Shown one piece after another: positions 61,301-64,000 of a stretch of 64,000 nucleotides of DNA. Below the pieces are notes generated by a model. It saw only the letters and a program-made list of their open reading frames with translations. It was not told the origin of the DNA and searched no databases. This DNA is from an uncultured Agromyces sp. Lineage in GTDB: Bacteria; Actinomycetota; Actinomycetes; Actinomycetales; Microbacteriaceae. The stretch's first letter is position 1. Each line of letters starts with the position of its first letter. The position numbers and the translations under genes were made by a program. The stretch spans positions 186,001-250,000 of the forward strand of contig CAJXGN010000004.1 of the NCBI GenBank assembly GCA_913053875.1, given 5' to 3'.

Positions 61301-61866
61301 TGCCGGGCGAACATCGGCAGCGGGTCCTCGGGGGCGCGACCGGCTTGCTCGATCCAGCGCGCGTCACCCCAGTCGGACTGCTCGAGGAGCCCGATGCGGA
61401 AGGTCGACGGCTCGCTCCACTCGGACGGGTTGCCCATGGCGTCCCAGACCCGCACGCGCCAGGCGACCGTGTCACGCGACTCGAGCGCGCCGTAGAAGAC
61501 CTCGCGCTGCTCGTCGGACTCGATCTTGCCGGAGTCCCAGAGGAAGTCGCCCGCCTCGAGGGTGCCGATGCTGGTCGCGGCCTGGACCTGGTACGCCGTC
61601 TGCACGTCGAGCGCGCAGGCGCCCGAGACCGAGCCGTCGAAGCAGGGGTTGCCGGCCTCGTCCTCGGCGGTCATCTTCCAGCTGAGGGTCGGGCGGGGGT
61701 TGCCGATGTCGATCGGCTGGTCGACCCGGCCGTTGACGCTGAGGTCCTCGACCGAGACAGGGTACTTCGACGGGCCTTCCGCGGCGACCGCGGCGACCGC
61801 GCCGAGCGGGGCGCAGAGCCCGACGACCGCGGCCGCGACGAGCGACGCCTTCATCGACTTCCTCAT
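58387..61866 (-). CDS. Secreted alpha-L-rhamnosidase, glycoside hydrolase family 78
   Basis: 1159 residues. A signal peptide (KASLVAAAVVGLCAPLGAVAAVAA) ends near residue 30. Family order then follows: N-terminal fibronectin-like domain, Bac_rhamnosid_N region with RWIEQAGRAPEDPLPMFARQF, and an (alpha/alpha)6 catalytic barrel with TFTDCPGREKQSYPADYTMP. An atypical insert at about 285-345 (beta-rich, DTGDGGDRLESRVITEIGTA) interrupts the N-terminal part. The C-terminal ~85 residues are a helical FIMAH-like domain (LASGDLSEQLAENLVMFIGK). It should release L-rhamnose from glycosides or polysaccharides outside the cell. The ATG at 61866 is chosen because the signal peptide starts there. Confidence 0.88.
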   Translation of the reverse strand: MRKSMKASLVAAAVVGLCAPLGAVAAVAAEGPSKYPVSVEDLSVNGRVDQPIDIGNPRPTLSWKMTAEDEAGNPCFDGSVSGACALDVQTAYQVQAATSIGTLEAGDFLWDSGKIESDEQREVFYGALESRDTVAWRVRVWDAMGNPSEWSEPSTFRIGLLEQSDWGDARWIEQAGRAPEDPLPMFARQFDVPAGKEVASAHLYLSGAGMHYATLNGEPVTDEHLAPGNTNYQLSTEYRVYDIASELEAGENAVGVELGNGTAYVRRSIHNEEVGRTSPYAWWQSQIKGSGELVAGVEAGATTVLLNSVSNYHVGGTINIDTGDGGDRLESRVITEIGTAGADGTGISFEPGLDAAHDVGALVTASGNNIAASDPSAGAAVTPRFIGRVEIAYTDGTSDVIVTDRDWRAASGALVTDAWFAGEDFDARRVQPGWNEPGADLTDAATRRDGSNVDWTSAGIAPPPNLATKLFARAGEGIFEAERFTPQEITNPAPGTWVFDFGQNHAGWPELNLPELPEGTIVKVKPAESLNEDGTVNQGSLGVGGRGRDIFNSYITAGLDGGEQHAPKFNYFGMQWVQVEGLPEDFTPDADIVTAVRLQAATPDVGSFDSSNERINRIDKMVYYSMATQVMSTFTDCPGREKQSYPADYTMPMEGFHRLFDFDAYMRTTEHHLVEGQSIADTPMFGNVALKTPVHDWGYTGRFGDEINWGNGIILVPAFLYEYYGDTETMTRYYDRMVDFVDYIRREKVGTGDEQHVVDAALSDWVSVEQTDGKISGTWGYYVMMTKMAMMAELTGHDDDAVEYAQLAEDIEAAFNANFLNTDVGYYTSNGMSAPSDLSGATQTAQALALDADIVPEAFRDSVLEALVENVKEFGPDDGPHFSAGTIGLAAVVRQLTDSGNGEVLFDAIQTDTEPGYGFFMESTTANPDGFTTIGERWSRGSSKNHMILAQIVEWFQTGLVGIDRAAGAVEYDELVFKPQPAGDLTWVEGSFETPRGLAASRWDKTNEAFTLTVEVPANTTAEVWVPTDGDQAVLTPKRATFERIDGEFAVYSVGAGRFTFVAAAEGYAALEAAVEAQLASGDLSEQLAENLVMFIGKAREASAEGKAQAADSALRSFLNQIGNANAKRASDEAKAELTEIAEQLQALLRAEGGIPVER

Positions 61867-62262
61867 CGCTCGGTCACCGCCCCACGGCTTCGCCGTTCGG
61901 CTGTTCGTGCACACGCGGAGCGTGTGTCGGCGAGTGGTGGCAGGAACATGTCTGGCACTCCTTCGTGGCGGACGGATGAGGGTGGTTGAACACCGACTGA
62001 ATGGATTCAAGTACGGCAGGCGCCACGCTGTCACAGAAGCCGGGAGGCGTCAATACCTGTTAATGAGTGGAATTGAAATTCCTTGAAACGCATGCGTCGA
62101 GGTCGCGTGATCGAACGACGTCGTGGTCGAACCTGTGGGCTGCCGGTCTCTCCCGTGGCGCCGGCGGTCGCGCCGCGGGCCTGAACGCGTTCATCCCCGC
62201 CTGAACGCGTTCATGAGATCGCTCCCACCCGCACGTCGCCGCAGACGACGCTCGTCGTCGGG
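61867..62262. promoter_or_regulatory. Regulatory spacer upstream of the rhamnosidase gene
   Basis: 396 bases without a gene. On the minus strand TTGACG (around 62050), 17 bases, then CAGCGT is a fair promoter for the rhamnosidase gene. Two inverted repeats flank it: TGAAT-GG-ATTCA (61998-62009) downstream and GGAATT-GA-AATTCC (62069-62082) upstream; both contain GAAT and ATTC half-sites and may bind a regulator. The stretch 62086-62220 also follows the response-regulator gene; nothing else is seen. Confidence 0.45.
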
Positions 62263-62955
62263 TCAGGCGCCCCGGCCGAGGCCGGCCTCGCGGGCGGCGA
62301 CGATCGCCTGGGCGCGGTCGGAGACGCGCAGCTTGGCGAAGATGCTCGAGATGTGGTTGCTGACGGTCTTCGTCGAGACGTGCAGCCGGTGGGCGATACC
62401 GGCGTTGTCGCGGCCCTCGGCGATGAGGTCGAGCACCTCGCGCTCGCGGTCGGTGAGCTCGGGGAACGCCGTGACGGCCGGGCCCGTGGCATCCGCGTGG
62501 CGGAAGAAGGCGGTGAGCTGCTGCGCGACCGCCGGACCGAAGAGCGCCTCGCCGCGCGCGGCCGCCCGGACCGTGCGGAGCACGTCGGCGGTGTCGGCGC
62601 CCTTCAGCACGTAGCCGCGCGCGCCCGCGCACATTGCGGCGAACAGCGAGTCGTCGTCCTCGAGCATGGTGAGCATCACGACCGCCGTGTCGGCGTGGTC
62701 GGCGGTGATGCGCCGGGTCGCCTCGATGCCGTTCATGTCCGGCATCATGATGTCCATCAGCACCACGTCGGGGTGCAGCTCCTCGACCCGCGCGATCGCC
62801 TCGGCGCCGGTCTCCGCGCTGCCGACGACCTCGGCGTCGTCGGCGCGACCGATGAGCGCGGTCAGTCCGTCGCGGAAGAGGCGGTGGTCGTCGACGACGA
62901 GCACGCGTACGGCGGGCGTGGCGCTCTGCCGGGCATCCGTTCTCGATTCGTTCAT
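62263..62955 (-). CDS. NarL/LuxR-type response regulator
   Basis: 230 residues. Receiver domain at 16-135 with RVLVVDDHRLFRDGL, phospho-acceptor Asp68 (VVLMDIMMPDMNG) and GARGYVLKGAD. The LuxR helix-turn-helix at ~163-222 reads LTDREREVLDLIAEGRDNAG and STKTVSNHISSIFAKL. The linker has an Ala/Thr/Phe-rich stretch (RHADATGPAVTAFP). Its start overlaps the histidine-kinase stop by 4 bases, so they form one two-component system. Target genes are unknown; the adjacent rhamnosidase gene has the same orientation downstream, but is about 400 bases away with its own promoter-like signals. Confidence 0.94.
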   Translation of the reverse strand: MNESRTDARQSATPAVRVLVVDDHRLFRDGLTALIGRADDAEVVGSAETGAEAIARVEELHPDVVLMDIMMPDMNGIEATRRITADHADTAVVMLTMLEDDDSLFAAMCAGARGYVLKGADTADVLRTVRAAARGEALFGPAVAQQLTAFFRHADATGPAVTAFPELTDREREVLDLIAEGRDNAGIAHRLHVSTKTVSNHISSIFAKLRVSDRAQAIVAAREAGLGRGA

Positions 62956-64000
62956 GCGATCGCTCCCGAGCCGGTGCCCGCTGAGTCGGTCTCGGCGGGC
63001 ACGACCCGAACGGATGCCACGGGCGCACCGCGCAGCGGCAGGACGGCGACGACCTCGACGCCGGAGCCGTCGCGCAGCTCGAAGCTGCCGCCGAGTTCCT
63101 CGGCGCGCTCGCGCATGCTGCGCAGGCCGAGGCCCGGCTCGCCGCCCGACGGTTCGCCCGTGGCAAGGCCCCGGCCATCGTCGACCACCGCGAGGACCAG
63201 CTCGTCGCGGTCGACCGCGAGCGTGACCGTGCAGTGCGTCGCGTGCGCGTGCCGGACGGCGTTCGTGATCGCCTCGCGGGCGATGTGGTAGCCTGCGACC
63301 TCGACGGCGGCGGGCACCGGCGGCAGCGGATCGGGCGTCGCCGTGACGCGCACCCGGATGCGACCCGAGCCGTCGAGCTGGGCCGCATGGGCGCGGAGCG
63401 CACCGGCCAGGCCGAGCTCGTCGAGGGTGGGCGGGCGCAGCGCGTGCACGAGGCGACGCACGTCGGCGACCAGCTCGCGGTTGTGCGCCTTGAGCGCTGC
63501 GGCGACTTCGGCCGCGCCCTCGGGATCGCTGCCGACGCGGTCGAGGATCTCGTCGAGCTGGAACGTCTGCGCCGCGAGCGACGGGCCGAGGCCGTCGTGC
63601 AGGTCGCGGCGGATGCGGCGACGCTCCTCCTCTCGGGCGAGCACGAGGCGTTCGCGCGAGGCGCGCAGGTCGGCAGTGAGGCGCACGGTGCGGGCGACGG
63701 ATGCCGCGGGGCCCGCGATGTCCGCGAGCAGCGCGAGGTCTCCATCGGAGAGGGGCTCGCGCGCCGACCGCGGTGCCGCGAGGAGCCGGCCGACGAGCTC
63801 GCCCCGGTCGCGGAGTGGCACGGAGGCGCCCGTGCCGGGTGGCGGGGGAGCGCCGTGCGCTGCCTGCACCGACCAGGTGCCGTCGTGCTCGAGTTCGATC
63901 GCGACTCCCGGCAGCTTGAGCGACTCCGCGACCGTGTCGACCAGCGTCTGCAACGTCTCCTCGGGGGTGCCCGCCTCCGAGAGCAGACGGCCCAGCTCGG
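62952..64000 (-). CDS. Sensor histidine kinase (HisKA_3 type), 5' end beyond the window
   Basis: 349 residues visible; the frame stays open to position 64000, so the N-terminus is missing. A GAF-like domain occupies the first ~150 visible residues (SEAGTPEETLQTLVDTVAES, VSLKLPGVAIELE-like). The dimerisation helix with the phospho-accepting His is REEERRRIRRDLHDGLGPSL. The ATPase domain shows AREAITNAVRHAHAT, VVDDGRGL and GLGLRSMRERAEELGG. It phosphorylates the response regulator encoded immediately downstream. Signal unknown. Confidence 0.93.
   Translation of the reverse strand, partial: ELGRLLSEAGTPEETLQTLVDTVAESLKLPGVAIELEHDGTWSVQAAHGAPPPPGTGASVPLRDRGELVGRLLAAPRSAREPLSDGDLALLADIAGPAASVARTVRLTADLRASRERLVLAREEERRRIRRDLHDGLGPSLAAQTFQLDEILDRVGSDPEGAAEVAAALKAHNRELVADVRRLVHALRPPTLDELGLAGALRAHAAQLDGSGRIRVRVTATPDPLPPVPAAVEVAGYHIAREAITNAVRHAHATHCTVTLAVDRDELVLAVVDDGRGLATGEPSGGEPGLGLRSMRERAEELGGSFELRDGSGVEVVAVLPLRGAPVASVRVVPAETDSAGTGSGAIA

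Noticed and set aside
61867..62262. Riboswitch upstream of the rhamnosidase gene
   Set aside because: No known aptamer core or terminator/antiterminator pair was recognised; the inverted repeats look like protein operators.

Overview
The window is the replication-origin region of a high-GC actinobacterial chromosome. Gene order, very GC-rich coding sequence with strong third-position GC, frequent GTG starts and protein features fit the family Microbacteriaceae (an Agromyces- or Microbacterium-like organism). The family is inferred from content; the species cannot be read from this window.

Left part (1-21000): the rpsF-ssb-rpsR-rplI operon on the minus strand; an AbiEi/DUF559-type protein gene bracketed by two related hairpin repeats; cca diverging from a DUF6049 gene and murJ; trxB-trxA; a PLP aminotransferase; a D-Ala-D-Ala ligase-like gene; then parB and parA. 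ParA carries an unusual ~340-residue disordered N-terminal extension. A 2.2 kb stretch without a convincing gene follows, holding parS sites and several strong hairpins. After it come a tyrosine phosphatase and the conserved rsmG-jag-yidC-yidD-rnpA-rpmH group. Seven parS-like sites lie between 3.6 and 18.6 kb.

Origin and core (21000-49600): dnaA, the oriC spacer with DnaA boxes, dnaN, gnd, recF, dciA (DUF721), gyrB, gyrA, a DUF3566 membrane protein, tRNA-Ile and tRNA-Ala. Next come a NUDIX hydrolase, small genes, ppiA, a rhomboid protease, crgA, a trpG/pabA-type amidotransferase, and the growth and division signalling operon fhaA-fhaB-pstP-rodA-pbpA-pknA-pknB. This is the order known around the Mycobacterium tuberculosis origin. 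A GH65 phosphorylase/beta-phosphoglucomutase pair sits between fhaA and tRNA-Leu.

Right part (49600-64000), accessory metabolism: an AraC regulator diverging from a benzaldehyde-dehydrogenase-like ALDH gene followed by a complete sugar-type ABC importer; a GT-C-like membrane protein diverging from a TetR regulator; a large secreted GH78 alpha-L-rhamnosidase; and a NarL-type two-component system cut by the window edge.

The signals most worth checking are the hairpin-flanked AbiEi/DUF559 unit, the parS-bearing gene-free segment with a hairpin cluster, the abundance of CGGATGC/GCATCCG (including inverted pairs in intergenic hairpins, as in DNA-uptake sequences), a recurrent -10-box/start-codon arrangement implying many leaderless genes, two AraC-type direct repeats 40 bp apart, an rpsF leader hairpin with a CCG loop, and a DnaA-box pair far from oriC.
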